Shown: one piece after another, positions 37,901-48,900 of the stretch | Numbering within the stretch: the first letter of the stretch is position 1 | How the letters are laid out: every line of letters begins with the position of its first letter | Source of the DNA: Tolypothrix tenuis PCC 7101 | Lineage (GTDB): Bacteria > Cyanobacteriota > Cyanobacteriia > Cyanobacteriales > Nostocaceae | DNA: 64,000 nucleotides | Assembly (NCBI RefSeq): GCF_002368295.1 | Contig: NZ_AP018249.1 | Location: 228,326 to 292,325 of the forward strand | Reading direction: 5' to 3' | Made by a program: the position numbers and the translations under genes | Notes under the pieces: generated by a model | What the model was told of the DNA's origin: nothing | What the model saw: the letters and a program-made list of their open reading frames with translations, nothing else | The model's database searches: none

Positions 37901-39917
37901 CTAACCTTCCGCCATAAAGTAACGCACCCCAAATTTCCCAAACAGAAAAATCAAAGGCGAAGGAATGGAAAAATGTCCAAACATCCTGCTGATTAAATGC
38001 AAACCAGTGTTGGGTACTGCGAAATAGACGAGTAACGTTATGTTGGGTAACTAATACACCTTTGGGTTTACCTGTGGAACCAGATGTATAGATAATATAA
38101 GCCCCAAAATCTGGGTCAAGATTTTCTATTGTTAAAGCTTCGGTGCTTTCATTTAAATAAGGCGCGTCTGCTGCATCTAAACATATTTTGTGGCTCGATT
38201 CTGGAAGCTGAGAACTAATAGCTGTTGTGGTGAGAATTAATTCGGCTTCACAGTCAGAAATAGTAAATTCAATTCTTTCACGGGGATAAGCTGGATCGAT
38301 GGGCACATACACACCACCCGCCTTGACAACACCCAGCATAGCAATAATTAATTCTGGAGAACGTTCCAGACAAATTACCACTCGTTTATCTGTAGTAATA
38401 CCTTGCTTTTGTAAATATCGGGCGATACGATTAGAGTTTTCATCTAATTCTTGATATGTAAAATTTTCTTGTTCAAAAGTGAGCGCAATTTGTTCTGGAT
38501 ATTTGCTGACAACTTCGGCAAATATCTCTCTGAGAGTTTCTTTACGTCCTAATGGCTGCGGTTTTGGTTTTGGTAAGCGATAACCAGGAGGAAGTAAAGA
38601 TAAAGACTGTAAAGGCGCTTGAGGGTTATTTGCCATATTAATCAGCAAATTCCCAAATTGCTCAAGCAGTAATTCCATAGTTACTGCATCAAAGCGAGAT
38701 GTATTGTAACTTAATTTCAGAGATAGCCCATCCCCAGGAACTACTACCAAAGTTAAAGGATAATGGGTAGTTTCAAAAAAGAAAGATTCGGGAACATTCA
38801 AGCCAAAATCTGCAGCTTTTAAAGATTTATCAACGGGAAAGTTTTCAAAAGCTAGCAAACTTTCAAACATTGGTTGTCCGCGAGGAACATCACTCCAGCC
38901 TTGAATATCTGACAGGCTAGAATCTTCAAATTGACGGATGAAAGCGGCGCGGGATTGCAGGTTTTGCAACCAAGAATCAAGGGTTTCTGTACCAAAAATG
39001 ATGACACGAAATGGTAAAGTATTAATAAAGGGGCCAATCATGCCTTCTACCCCTAGTAATTCTGGAGGTCTTCCGGCTACTGTAATCCCATAAACTATGT
39101 CTTGATTGCGGCTATAACGGTTAATTAATATTGCCCAAGCCCCTTGAATAACTGTATTGAGGGTAACGCTACAATTTTGGGCTAATTTTTGTAATAATGC
39201 GGTAACTTCTGGCGATAGTAGCTGTTTAATTTCTCCGCTGACAAAAGCACTACTATGGTTGGTTTTAGACATCATTAATAGGGGACTAGCACTAGCAAAT
39301 CCCGCCATATATTCCCGCCAAAATGCTTCACCATCTTGGGGATTTTTCTGTTTTAACCAAGCAATAAAATCACCATAAGGACGGACATTTGGTAAATAGA
39401 TCTCGATATTTTCTTTAGCTGCTTTGTGCAACATTAAGAATTCACGTAGGAGAATTGGCCATGACCAACCATCTAAAATTATATGGTGATGACTCCAGAC
39501 TAAATGCCAGGATTCTTCCCCTAGCCGAATTAATGTTACCCGCATCAATGGGGGACGATTTAAAATAAATCCTTGTTTTTTATCGGCTTCAAGAAATTCA
39601 GCAAGGTAGTTTTTTTGGGCTGAGTTACTCAGTCCACGCCAATCTTGTTCGGCGATATTAAATACCAGATTCCGAAAGACAATTTGTACGGGTTCGGTTT
39701 GCCCTTTGGTAACAATAGCAGTTCTTAAAATTGGATGTCTATCTACTAGGGTTTGCCATGCTTGACGCACTGCAATTACAGAAACTTTACCTTCTAACCG
39801 ACAGTGAAATTGCTCGAAGTAAACGCCAGATTCTGGTTCGTAAAGGGAATGGAATAATAGTCCTTTTTGTAGAGGTGTGAGGGGAAAAATATTCTCAATT
39901 TTATCTTTTAGCTGCAT
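28980..39917 (-). CDS. NRPS, C-A(Thr)-PCP-C-A(Gln)-PCP-E-C-A(Gly)-PCP; modules 5-7
   Basis: 3645 residues; AAAGGAT precedes ATG 39917, 30 bases after the upstream NRPS gene. The first C (PLTPLQKGLLFH, HHIILDG near 145) is of the D-residue-accepting type, fitting a partner that ends in an epimerase. A1 (about 470-950) has code DFWNIGMVHK (Thr), PCP1 Ser about 1015. The second C (HHAIMDG near 1220) is followed by A2 (about 1540-2030) with DAWQFGLIDK (Gln), PCP2 Ser about 2073, and an epimerization domain (about 2120-2550, HHLIVDGISWR). The third C (PLSPVQEGILFH, again after E) precedes A3 (about 3050-3520) with DILQLGVIWK, close to the glycine code, and PCP3 Ser about 3569 (GGHSLLV). Predicted increment: Thr-D-Gln-Gly; in hassallidins the Thr position is dehydrobutyrine. 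Confidence 0.94.
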   Translation of the reverse strand: MQLKDKIENIFPLTPLQKGLLFHSLYEPESGVYFEQFHCRLEGKVSVIAVRQAWQTLVDRHPILRTAIVTKGQTEPVQIVFRNLVFNIAEQDWRGLSNSAQKNYLAEFLEADKKQGFILNRPPLMRVTLIRLGEESWHLVWSHHHIILDGWSWPILLREFLMLHKAAKENIEIYLPNVRPYGDFIAWLKQKNPQDGEAFWREYMAGFASASPLLMMSKTNHSSAFVSGEIKQLLSPEVTALLQKLAQNCSVTLNTVIQGAWAILINRYSRNQDIVYGITVAGRPPELLGVEGMIGPFINTLPFRVIIFGTETLDSWLQNLQSRAAFIRQFEDSSLSDIQGWSDVPRGQPMFESLLAFENFPVDKSLKAADFGLNVPESFFFETTHYPLTLVVVPGDGLSLKLSYNTSRFDAVTMELLLEQFGNLLINMANNPQAPLQSLSLLPPGYRLPKPKPQPLGRKETLREIFAEVVSKYPEQIALTFEQENFTYQELDENSNRIARYLQKQGITTDKRVVICLERSPELIIAMLGVVKAGGVYVPIDPAYPRERIEFTISDCEAELILTTTAISSQLPESSHKICLDAADAPYLNESTEALTIENLDPDFGAYIIYTSGSTGKPKGVLVTQHNVTRLFRSTQHWFAFNQQDVWTFFHSFAFDFSVWEIWGALLYGGRLVIVPYCVSRDPQTFLQLLQDEKVTVLNQTPSAFAQLLACRDINCNFSRLRYIIFGGEALNLPSLRPWFERYGEQQTRLVNMYGITETTVHVTYRPINQEDIDNPSGSLIGQPIPDLQLYILDADGNPLPTGVIGEMYVGGAGVARGYLNRPELTAERFVQDYFADITAKSASRLYRTGDLGRFLPNGDLEYLGRIDDQVKIRGFRIEIGEIETAISQVPQVQEAIVLVDVDTETHQKRLIAYIVCTPGQQPTIETLRNYLQQQLPDYMVPSQIVYLDKFPLTPNGKLDKKALPKPEIQRENLEVAFVPSATETEEILAKIWQQVLEVNQVGRFDNYFVLGGDSIRSIRVVSLAQAQGLNLKLEQIFAHPVLSDLAEFLTTATATDNHHLDTQPFALIAPQDREKLPDGAEDAYPVGQLQAGMLFHGEYSEASTTYHDVFSFRIRIPFDLAIWEAAYKQMFARHRVLRTAFYLAEFTQPIQVILKEVPSQIIFADLTALSAAAQDDYIQEFIIKERANRFDYKQAPLIRFHIHLLDENVIQASFTLHHAIMDGWSLANFLSELTGLYLHLMNRGVPALPPAPTLEYSRFIALEQQALADVKQREFWQNQLAEIPLTQLPRWPGVVFSGSRMGKFDIILPVNISQAVKTLAKQLGVPLKTLFLAVHLQVISFYSGETEIVTGLVSNGRPTETDSDRVLGLFLNTIPLRLSLQRGSWVDLIKQTWQAEQELMPYRRFPLAEIQRLHRSQSLYETSFNFVHFHVYQGLLNWRDVELIKAESLDESSIPLAVTWNEEVGGEHISFNITYDRQEFAEAQIFNIGNYYQNSINALIANPHGEMGISLFSIPGKQRENYPLPVTPVHEIVAQQAAANPEAIAIICEGESWTYSQLNHKANQLARFLLELGISAEQPVGICLERSFDMVCAMLAVLKAGGCYVPIDPHYPMARIQSMLADAQIQLLLSRSDLEIFSDFVGDNCQIICVDIYQEKIAVQSVADLEIAVLNENIAYIIFTSGSTGRPKGITISHQALADHQAWFLATFGVTSHDVVLQKTPFSFDASVWEFWTPLMVGAKLVMAQPGGHQDPAYLVNTIQQEKVTLLQLVPSLLEMLLGEPGFAECSSLRLVFSGGEALKKRVWDEFAQLLAIPLVNLYGPAETTIDVAFHKCQLNEITDTIPIGQPVNHADLYILNSLMQPVPIGTPGELYIAGCQLARGYAYAPGITAERFIPDPFAENLGSRMYRTGDRARYLPDGRIEFLGRVDQQVKIRGFRIETGEIVAALEQPAWVVRAVTKAIAITDKPQRLVAYLQLQTPPANWQTLLRSHLSELLPDYMMPSLFVSLDVWPLLPNGKINLNALPIPDEENIVTHQQYIAPRTEIEQILTQLWQQVLQVSQVGIADNFFELGGDSILALQIIAKARDAGFYFTPQDLFKNPQIEALAAQVKTSNKIPNALTLPVGSEIPLTPIQKWFFNQNLPHPEHWNQAILLDIKSEINANQCETALDDLAKIHPAFRLRFQQTATGWIQKLDDDRRVLNFDIVDFTAVPATELSAQLQTTASQFQAQLNLAIGPLFRAVYFQTDANTADKLLLIIHHLIVDGISWRVILQDLATACNALEQQQEISLATHSIGFPQWTQHLHHLTENSTWEEEVNFWKQQYIDNTQLPLDFPDNIANNTEISASQIECNFSQEETASLLYELPRTHKVRIQEVLLTALLSAVTEWTGESNILIALESHGRESDLTAIDISDAVGWFTSLFPIKLENKGDIFANLASVKEQLRNLPNNGFAYGILAQNPEFAFTLAPIPEGILFNYLGQFDENISPTAPFNPATEDVGLSRHPENRRAFQLEITSLIANGKLQMRFGFSKALHREATIHHLADSFAKHLQLLLATSRQQAYSFTPADFPLATINAEQLTIALAGNIDVEDIYPLSPVQEGILFHSNYESDKDVYLQQVSGEIAGILDIETFKNAWEACINRHQSLRASFVWQDLSRPLQRIHRHVNLPFVYADWREFNAEEIAEKWSLLVTTDRQQKISPETAPLMRMTLVRTETEKWRFLWTHHHLLLDGWSLPLVFQDAIAFYQANTQPPTLPQPPIYRDFIAWLQKQDSGSATSFWREELSGVREATVLGIKNNSSEDYQTLQTAIPQEIYSQLKTFAQKQQVTLSTLIQAAWGILLSRYSGSEEVIFGVTVSGRATELSGFAEMVGLFINTLPLRLKLDADTPFGQWLNSLRDRLSQINQYAFTRLVDIQAWSDIPRGEPLFASIVVYENYPVSETLRNQPGELAIHSVESLEKNHYPISLYALPGEDLTLKIAFGQDIGSKEERQQILQYLTQILTSIATANPQFIGDIGLLSAQEITNLPQPITHSQLPITPIHQLFSQQAAQTPDAIAIFPDLTYADIERQSNQVAHALLQLGVTRETLVAVCLERHAGLPVALLGIMKAGAAYLPLDPTFPRDRLSWMLADSGVTAIITEAKIATQIPDSSAKVLLLDDLSSQPDTAPPAVVGNNHLAYVIYTSGSTGKPKGVQIHHESVVNFLLSFQAKLNLTSTDTLVAVTTISFDIAGLELFLPLITGAKLVIADKETTKDGFKLAQLLQISQATIMQATPSTWRLLLTAGWEPQDNFCILCGGEAIPVELAATLLNSQVELWNVYGPTETTIWSTVKQIQQPEDALSIGRAIDNTSIYILDKAGNPVPQGIVGELFIGGIGLARGYRQKPDLTADRFVPNPFATNPGERLYRTDDLARWLGNGEIEFLGRSDYQVKIRGYRIELGEIETILETHPAIAQAIVQAIDDTVGKTLVAYLVVKSGIAAPTEENLRSHILAKLPDYMLPAAWVFLDAMPLTPNNKVDRRALPLPNKSDYRQEYLAPRNPIEEALTYIWQEILPVEKVGVTDNFFQLGGHSLLVAQVHARIRKVFLIDLELRELFDTVTIERMAQLLLVKEPESGRTEKIAKAFLRLKHMTPEEKIKLLEAKRKLN

Positions 39918-39947
39918 ATAACTATCCTTTTGTGGAGTAAATAAAAC

Positions 39948-42900
39948 TTACTCTAAATCATCTAAAATGGCATCTAATTCTGTTTCAGATAAATCAACTA
40001 AATTAAAGTCGCTGGCACTATAAAATGCTACGTTGGTAGAGGTAAAATCTGTGAGATAAAAACGTAGATTTCTTTGATAACTTTCGGCGATCGCCTGGAT
40101 ACTTTCCTGATAATGTATATTTCGGCTATAAGACCAATCTATTTCTAGTTGTTCGTTTTGAATCCTCGCATTAATTTCTAAAATATGGGGACGTTGTTGT
40201 TGAGCAAATAATCCTGTTCCTAATGGTACATTACTAATATTGAATAAACCATTGTTTTTACCTATGCTATCTGTCTGTCCGAGATAATTAAAGCTGATAT
40301 CAGGTTTTTGGGCGTTAATTAAGGTTGCTTCTTGACGCAGATAACGCAATATGCCAAAGCTGATGCCATGATGGGGAATAGTTCGGATTTGGGTTTTTAT
40401 TTCTTTGAGTAATAAATCAGGTTCTGCATTCAGGGTAGGTTGTTTGAGCAAAATTGGATATAAAGATGTAAACCAACCTACTGTTCTCGAAAGGTCTAAT
40501 TTTTCAATAATTTCTTCTCTCCCATGTCCTTCTAAATCGATGAGCCAAGCATCAGACTCATAAGCCTCGGTGAGGGTTTTTAGTAATGCAGCTAGCATGA
40601 TTTCTTGGACGCTAGCATGATAGTTTGTAGTTGCTTGTTTGAGTAAGAAATTTGTTTCTGCTGGGGTTAGTTGGTAAGATATAACAGCGCTACTATCTAC
40701 GGTGTTGCTATCAGGGTTGACTGGATAATCAACTGGTAAGGTAGCTACAGGAGTTGAGAGGATGTTTTGCCAAAAGGGAATATCTTGGATAATTTCTGTT
40801 GAGTTAGCCAAGTTTTGCAAAGATGTAGTCCACCGTCGATAGGAGGATGTTTTGGGAGGTAGGGAAATAGGCTGTTGTGCGATCGCTTGTTGATAAGCTT
40901 GATTTAAATCTGCAAGCAGAATCCGCCAGGATACTCCGTCTACCACCAAATGATGTGCGAAAAGTATCAGGACGTTGCCATATTCAGCAAGGTTTGTGGC
41001 ATATAGCACCCGTAGTAGAGGCGATCGCTTTAATTGAAAACTTCCGTGTTGAGCTCCGACAATTGCTGCAAACGCTTCTGACTGTGTATCTGGTAGATGG
41101 TTACTAAAATCTGCAATTTGCAAGTCCAGATTAATGGACTCTGTATAAGATTGCTCCCATTCTCCCAGATTTTCGATAAATGTCAACCGGAAAACATCAT
41201 GATGCTGCACTAGAGATTGTAAAGCTAGATTTAGCGCCTCTATATTTAACGATTCATCAATACTCAAGGCTACTGCTTGATTCCAGTGGTGGGGATGAGG
41301 GAATTTTTGGGCAAAAAACCAATTTTGAATCGGGGATAGGGGAACCACTCCCGTTAATGGTTCGATAACTGCTAGTTGCTGTTGTAATGGTTTCGCCCTA
41401 GCTGCGATTCGAGAGAGAGTTTGGGCTTCAAAAATGTCTTTAGGGCTAATCTCCCAGCCAGCAGCGCGGGCGCGAGATACTATTTGCAAGCTAATTATCG
41501 AGTCTCCACCTAACTCAAAGAAATTATCTTGGGGATTTACCGTTTCTAATCCCAAAACTTCTACCCAAATTTGGGCAAATATCTCTTCTGTTTCCGTTTT
41601 GGGAATAGCTGGAGTGGTGATTAATTCCGGTGCTGGTAGGGCTTGGCGATCAATTTTACCATTGGGGGTGAGAGGCCAAGCTGTGAGTAACACCACCCCA
41701 CTAGGAACCATATAAGCTGGTAAGACTGTGGTTAAATAATCTCGTAATTCGTTGCTGCCAGGTGAGTTTTCTGTGGGGATGAGGGCGTAAGCTATCAGGC
41801 GTTTGCGCCCTGGTAAGTCTTGACGCACCATAACTACTGCACTATCTACCTTGGGGTATTTGATTAAAGCTGCTTCGATTTCGCCTAATTCAATCCGATA
41901 ACCGTTGAGTTTAACTTGGGAATCTTGGCGTCCTAAAAAGCGGATGTTTCCTTGTAAATCATATACGCCGCGATCGCCTGTTTTGTAAAGTCGCGCCCCT
42001 GGTTGGCTAGCAAAGGGATGGGGAATAAAGGCGGCGGCGGTTAAATCGGCGCGATGTAAGTAACCCCGTGCTAAACTTATACCGCCAATATAAATTTCTC
42101 CGGTGACACCAGGGGCGACTGGTTGCAAAAATGAGTCTAGCAGGTAAATTTCCACATTGGCGATCGCTTGACCTATACTCGGTTCGCCAAGTAACTGGGT
42201 ACAATTCATTAAGCTAGCGCAGACTGTCGCTTCTGTGGGGCCATAAGCGTTAAAACAACTGCGGTTTTCTGTTCCCCAACGGCGGAATAAATCAAGAGAA
42301 GCTGCTTCCCCAGCCATAATTAAGGTTTGTAATTGGGGTAAGTCTGTGGGTGCAATAGCAGCTACGAGGGAGGGGGGAAGGGTAATATGGGTGATGTTTG
42401 CAGCAGTTAATTTTGCCCACAATGCAGGCGATGAGGTGCGGTTGGCCGCGTCTTGCAGATATAAACTAGCGCCGCTACCCAAAGCCATAAATATTTCGGA
42501 AATCGCCGCATCAAAATTTAAAGAAGCAAATTGATAAACCCGACTCGCATCTGTGACTCCAAAACTCTCAGTTTGCGCTTGTACGAGATTTTGTATCCCT
42601 GCGTGAGTGACGAGAACGCCTTTAGGTTTTCCTGTGGAACCAGATGTATAGATAATGTAGGCGAGATTTTCTGGTCTAATTTTTAAGTTAGGACGAGTAA
42701 CAACCTGTAGGAATGATTCTTTCTCATCTTTTAACAAGATAACTCGCACATCTTCAGCAAACAATCCCGATGGCGGCGTTTCATTGCTGAGAATCACAGC
42801 AGTTTGGCTATTTTCTACCATAAATTGCGATCGCGCTTTTGGATAGGAGCGATCTAGAGGGAGAAACGCCGCACCTGCTTTTAACACGGCTAAGAGGGCA

Positions 42901-45900
42901 ATAATATAGTCAATTGAAGGGTCAAAATATAACCCGACAATCGACTCATATCTAATACCTGCATTAATTAGAGTAGCTGCTAATTGATTGGCTCGTTGTT
43001 CTAACTCACCATAGGTAATTGTCTTGTCGTCAGCAACTAACGCCACTGCTTGAGGATGTAAATCCGCTTGAACTTCAAACAACTGGTGTGCTGTGCGGAA
43101 ATCTCCCCAATTAATGACATTACCTTTAGCTGTGTGAATAATGCGATCGCATTCTTGCTCTGATAAAGCCTGAATCGCTCCTAACACCTCATGGGGGTGT
43201 TGTGCTAAGTTTACCATAATATTTCGCAGGCGCTCTAGCAAGATGTTCGCGGCTGTAGCTGACAAAAATTGTGTCTGATAGTTGAGTTTTAACAACAGTC
43301 CGTCATCGGGTATGACACCTACTGTCAACGGGTAATTAGTTCTTTCATAAAACTCGATGTCATCAACTTGAAAATCCTGACGCTGCTCTTTTAAACTTTT
43401 GTCAACGGGGTAATTTTCAAAGACTAAAATACTCTCAAATAATGATTCCCCCGCAGCTAAAGGAATCTGCTTTTGAATATCTGTGAGTTTGCTATATTCA
43501 TATTCCCGCATTTGCACATGATGCTGTTGAATATTTTCTAGCCAACTCGCCACAGTTACAGACGCATTCAACCGGACTCGCATCGGTAAGGTATTAATAA
43601 ATAAACCTACCATATTTTCTACTTCTGCCAGTTCCGGTGGTCTTCCAGAAACCGTCACCCCAAATACTACATCCTCGCCTGCACCATGTTTTTGTAAACA
43701 TAATGCCCAAGCACCTTGTGCAATAGTATTGAGTGTCAGCCTTTGGCTTTGCGCCATCTTTTGCAATTGGGCAAATTCAGCTGCATTCAGGCGTAATTCT
43801 GCTTCCGCATAAGCCGATAAATTTGTGGCTAATTCTGATGTTTCTAATTGCCAAGATAGGCGAATTGGTGTAGAAATTTCCGCCAATGTTGACTGCCAAA
43901 ATTCCTGAGCTTCATGTATATTTCGGGCTTTTAACCATTGAACATAATGGCGATAAGGGGGAATTGGTGGTAAGGAATGGGGAACTTGTTGACAGGTTGA
44001 TTGATAAATAGTCAAAACTTCTTTAAAGATAATTGGTAGTGACCAACCATCAAGAATAATATGATGATGACTCCATACCCATTGCCAGGTAGAATCATCT
44101 AAGCGAATCATCACAAACCGCATTAAAGTAGGCTGACTCAAGTCAAATCCGGTTTGGCGATCGCTAATTAAATATTCCGGTAATTTATCTTTTTGTTGTG
44201 TTGCCGATAAATTGCGCCAATCTTGTTGTAAAATATAAAAATCTACATTTTTGCTAACAATTTGTAAAGGCTGGTCTTGGTTATCCCAAATAAACGCACT
44301 GCGAAGAGTTGGATGTCGTTCTACAACTGTTTGCCAAGCAAAGTTAAAATTATCGATATCAACTTTACCGCTAATGTTACCTGTAACTTGTTCAAAATAA
44401 ATCCCATCTTCTGAGTTATAAATTGTGTGGAATAACATTCCCTCCTGCAAAGGCGACAGGGGATAAATATCCTCTAAATTAGGATATTTGGCTTGGAGAA
44501 GATCTAAATTAGCTTGCTCAATTCGCACCAAGGGAAAATCTGATGGTGTATATCCACCCACACCAATTTCCCGACAATGGCTGAGTATTTCTATCAGGTT
44601 GTTATGAAAACATTCCGCCCATGCAGCAATTGTTGTTTCTTGGTGTAAGTTAGAACTATATAACCAATCAACCCGTAATTCTCCTGCAACAACAATGCCA
44701 TTAATATCAATGATATGTGGGCGTAAACCTTGAGCATCCCGTGTAGGTTCTATGTCTTCATTTACTAAGCACAATAACTGATTTTTCGCGCTTTCATTTC
44801 GCACTTGACCCAGATAATTAAAACTGACTTGCCCTGTAGTTGGCAAGGTTTCCTGATTAATATATCTTAACAAACCATAGCCAAAACCGCGTCGGGGAAC
44901 AGCACGGAATTGTTCCTTAACAGTTTTAATTAAATTCTCGATCTCTAAATTACTGCTAGCTAATTCCAACCGCAGAGGATACAGGGTAGTGAACCAACCC
45001 AGAGTGCGCGTAATATCTAAATCCGCCGATAATTCTTCCCTACCATGCCCTTCCATCATAATTTGCAGGGTGGAATTTTGGCTAATCTGGCTCAAGGTTT
45101 TCGCCAAAGCTGCGAGTAATAATTCTTGAGGTTGGGTGCGATAAGCTTTATTTGCTTGGATAAGAAATCGGTGGGTTTGTTCTTTGGTTAATTGTCGAGA
45201 AACTTTTTTAATTGATGCTTCTAAATTTTCTGTAACAGAGTGGGAAAAATCCAGAGGTAATTTCGCCGTTTCTCCCTTGACAGTCTCCAGCCAAAATTGT
45301 CTTTCCGTTTTTATTGTGCTGGAGTGAGCAAAACTGTACAGAAATTGACTCCATTGTTGAAAAGAAGAAGTTGGCGGTGACAGTTCATTCCCATTAATTA
45401 TTTCTACTAAATCTTGTAATAAGATTCGCCAAGAAACGCCATCAACAATCAAGTGATGAATAACTATTAATAACCGGGGTTGACGATGTTCTGCCAAATT
45501 AAACCACATCGCACCAGCTAAAGGCCCGTCATACAAATTTAATGATTTTTGCAGACGTTCAATAGCTGACTGCATTGCCACATTTTGTTCTAATTCTGTG
45601 AAGGCTGCTAAATCAATTAGTTCCCAAGCAAAAGCAGCATTCTTATCAGTGTAAAATTGTCGCCAACTTGCATTTTCTTGTGCAAATCGTAACCGGAAAC
45701 CATCGTGATGGGAAGAAATAACTTGAATTGCTGAGGCGACTGTTTCTGGTTGTAATGATTTGTGAACTTCTAAAAGAATAGCTTGATTCCAATGGTGCGG
45801 GTTAGGAAGATGCAGGTCAAAAAACCATTTTTGAATCGGAGTCAAAAGAACTTCACCTACAGCTTTACTAGCAGCTAGGGCTGGGGCGTACATCATTTGT

Positions 45901-48900
45901 GCTACCCTAGCTAGGCGTTGTACTGTTTGTTCTTGGAAAATTTCTTTAGGGGTTAATATCCATCCTTGACGGCGAATTTCTGTGACGACTTTCAAAGCTA
46001 AGATAGAATCACCACCTAAATCGAAGAAATTATCTTCAATTCCAATCCCATCTAAACCTAAAACTTTCTCCCAAACGTGACAAATTACCTTTTCTGCATC
46101 AGTTTGTGGTGGTGTCAAACTGCGTTTATTTGAGGCTTGATTCCAATCAGGAACGGGTAAAGCTTGACGATTAATTTTACCTTGAGCAGTTAAGGGCATA
46201 GCATCAATAAACATGAATGCTGCCGGTATCATATAATCAGGCAATAGCTCTTTTAATGCTGTCCTTAACTCATTCTTATCAGCCTGTCCCTTGGCTACTA
46301 CATAAGCTACTAAACGCTTATCTTCTGAAGTTTGAGAATAAACAATAACTGTGGCTTCTGCGACTTGGGGAAGCGCGGCTAAAGCAGCTTCAATTTCTCC
46401 TAATTCAATGCGAAAACCGCGTACTTTTACTTGTAAATCCCGTCTTCCCAGATATTCAATATCACCATTAGATAAACGTCGTGCTAAATCTCCAGTACGA
46501 TAGAGTCTAGCGCCTGGTTGTTGGCTGTAGGGGTTGGGAATAAACCTTTGTGCGGTGAGTGTCGGGCGGTTGAGATACCCTCTGGAAACACCCATCCCAC
46601 CTACATAGATTTCACCGGGAACGCCCACAGGTGTAGGTTCTAAAGCATCATCTAATATATATATAGATAAGTCGGGAATTTGAACACCGATCACACTACC
46701 ACGATTCTGCTCTATATCCTCTTTGAATATCGGACGATAGGTAACATGTACGGTGGTTTCTGTAATCCCGTACATATTTATCAAACGTGGTGAGTTATCC
46801 CCATATTTTTCTATCCAAGGCTTGAGGCTTTGTAATTCTAATGCTTCTCCACCAAAAATAATTGCCCGTAAGCTTAATTTATCTGCAAATTCTTGGTCGG
46901 CGCGGATGAGTTGACGAAAAGCGGATGGAGTTTGATTGAGGATAGTGACGCTTTCTTGTTGTAACAGTCTGCGAAAAGCTTCGGGAGAACGACTTGCTAA
47001 ATAGGGAACTACAACTAGTTTCCCTCCATACAATAAGGCTCCCCACATTTCCCACACAGAAAAGTCAAAGGCGAAGGAATGAAATAATGTCCAAACGTCG
47101 TTTTCGCTAAACTCAAACCACGCTTCTGTACTCCGCATCAGTCTGACTACGTTGTGGTGCGTTACTAAACAACCTTTGGGTTGTCCGGTGGAACCACTGG
47201 TGTAAATAATATAAGCTGCTTGTTGGGGTATAATTTCCGTAGTTACTGTAATATCTGCGGTCAATTTTATCCTGTCAATGACCAAGATTTCCCCTAGCTT
47301 AACTGGTAGCTGAGAAAGTAAATTCTCTGTGGTTAATATCAAGCTAATACCACTATCTTCGGCGATAAAACTTAGCCTTTCTGGGGGATATTGGGGATCT
47401 AAAGGTACATAAGTCCCGCCTGCTTTTAAAACTGCTAGTAACGAAATTATTAACGCTGCACTGCGTTCTTGAAAAATACCAACTCTTGTTTCTCTCCCGA
47501 CGCCTTTTTGTTGCAAAATCGCTGCTAATTGCTGAGAACGTTCGTTTAGTTCCTGATAGGTTAATTTCTCTTCAGCGCTGCTGATGGCAATTTTATCAGG
47601 ATATTTATAGGCGGTATGAATAAACAGTTCAACTAAGTTTGTCGGTTCCCATTCACCAGTGTCTTTACTCCCACCTAAAACCAAAAGTTCTTGGCGTTCC
47701 TGGGCTGTTAACATCGGTAAGGCGTTAATGCTAACATCCGGGTTATTCACAACATGAATTAACAGTTGTTGATAATGCGTTAATAACCTCTGGGCTGTTT
47801 CTGAGGTGAACAAGTCTGTGTTATATTCCAGTGCAACTTGCCATCCTGATTCAGAAGGTTCTAACATCAAACTCAAATCAAACTTAGCGCCGCCATTATC
47901 TATATATATAGGTGTAGCAGTAAGTCCTGGTAATTGAATTTCGCCGATGGGTGCATTTTGCAAGACGAACAGAGTTTGAAAAATTGGCGCACGACTAGGA
48001 TCGCGTTGGATTTGTAGTTGATCTACTAACAGTTCTAAAGGGACATCTTGATTAGCATAAGCTGCTACACAAGTTTTGCGGATTCTTCGGAGAAATTCAC
48101 TAAATGTCGGTTGACCAGAAAGGTCGCCACGTAAAGATAAACTGTTAATAAAACAACCAATCAGATGAGCAATTTCACTACGTTGACGATTAGCGATCGC
48201 ACTGCCAACAATAATATCAGTTTGACCAGAATAACGAAATAATAAAACTTGATAGACTGCTAATGCCACCATAAAAAAGGTAGCACCTTCTGCTTTTCCT
48301 AATGCTTCTAACCCAGCTGTCAGGGATGCTGACAGAGGTTCCCTCAGCACAGCACCATTAAAAGTTTGAGTGGCTGGACGTAGTTTATCTAGAGGTAAAT
48401 CTAGAATCGGTAAAGGTGCTACTAGGGTTTTTTCCCAATTAGCTAATTGTTGTTGAATAGTCTGGGTTTTTAACCAATTTAATTGCCATTCTGCATAATC
48501 TCCATATTGAATTGGTAATTCTGGTAAAGCTACTTTTTTACCTGCAACAAATGCACTATAAAATTCTGTCAGTTCTTGAACAAAGATACCCAAAGACCAA
48601 CCATCACTAATAATATGATGCAAATTCACTAACAGAATATGCTCTTGTGGGGATATCTCATACAAAACTACCCTCATCAATGGCCCAGTGACGAGGTTGA
48701 AGGGTATTTGCGCTTCCGTTTCTAAAATACTGTAAATATTATCTATTGGTAAATTGAGAATTTTTTGCTCTAAAAAAAAATCCTGTTCGCAGTGGATTAG
48801 TTGAACGGGTTCACCATTTTCTATAGCAAAGGTTGTCCTGAGAATCTCATGGCGATGAATAATTTGCCTACAGGATTTCTCTAAAGCTATGACATCCAAC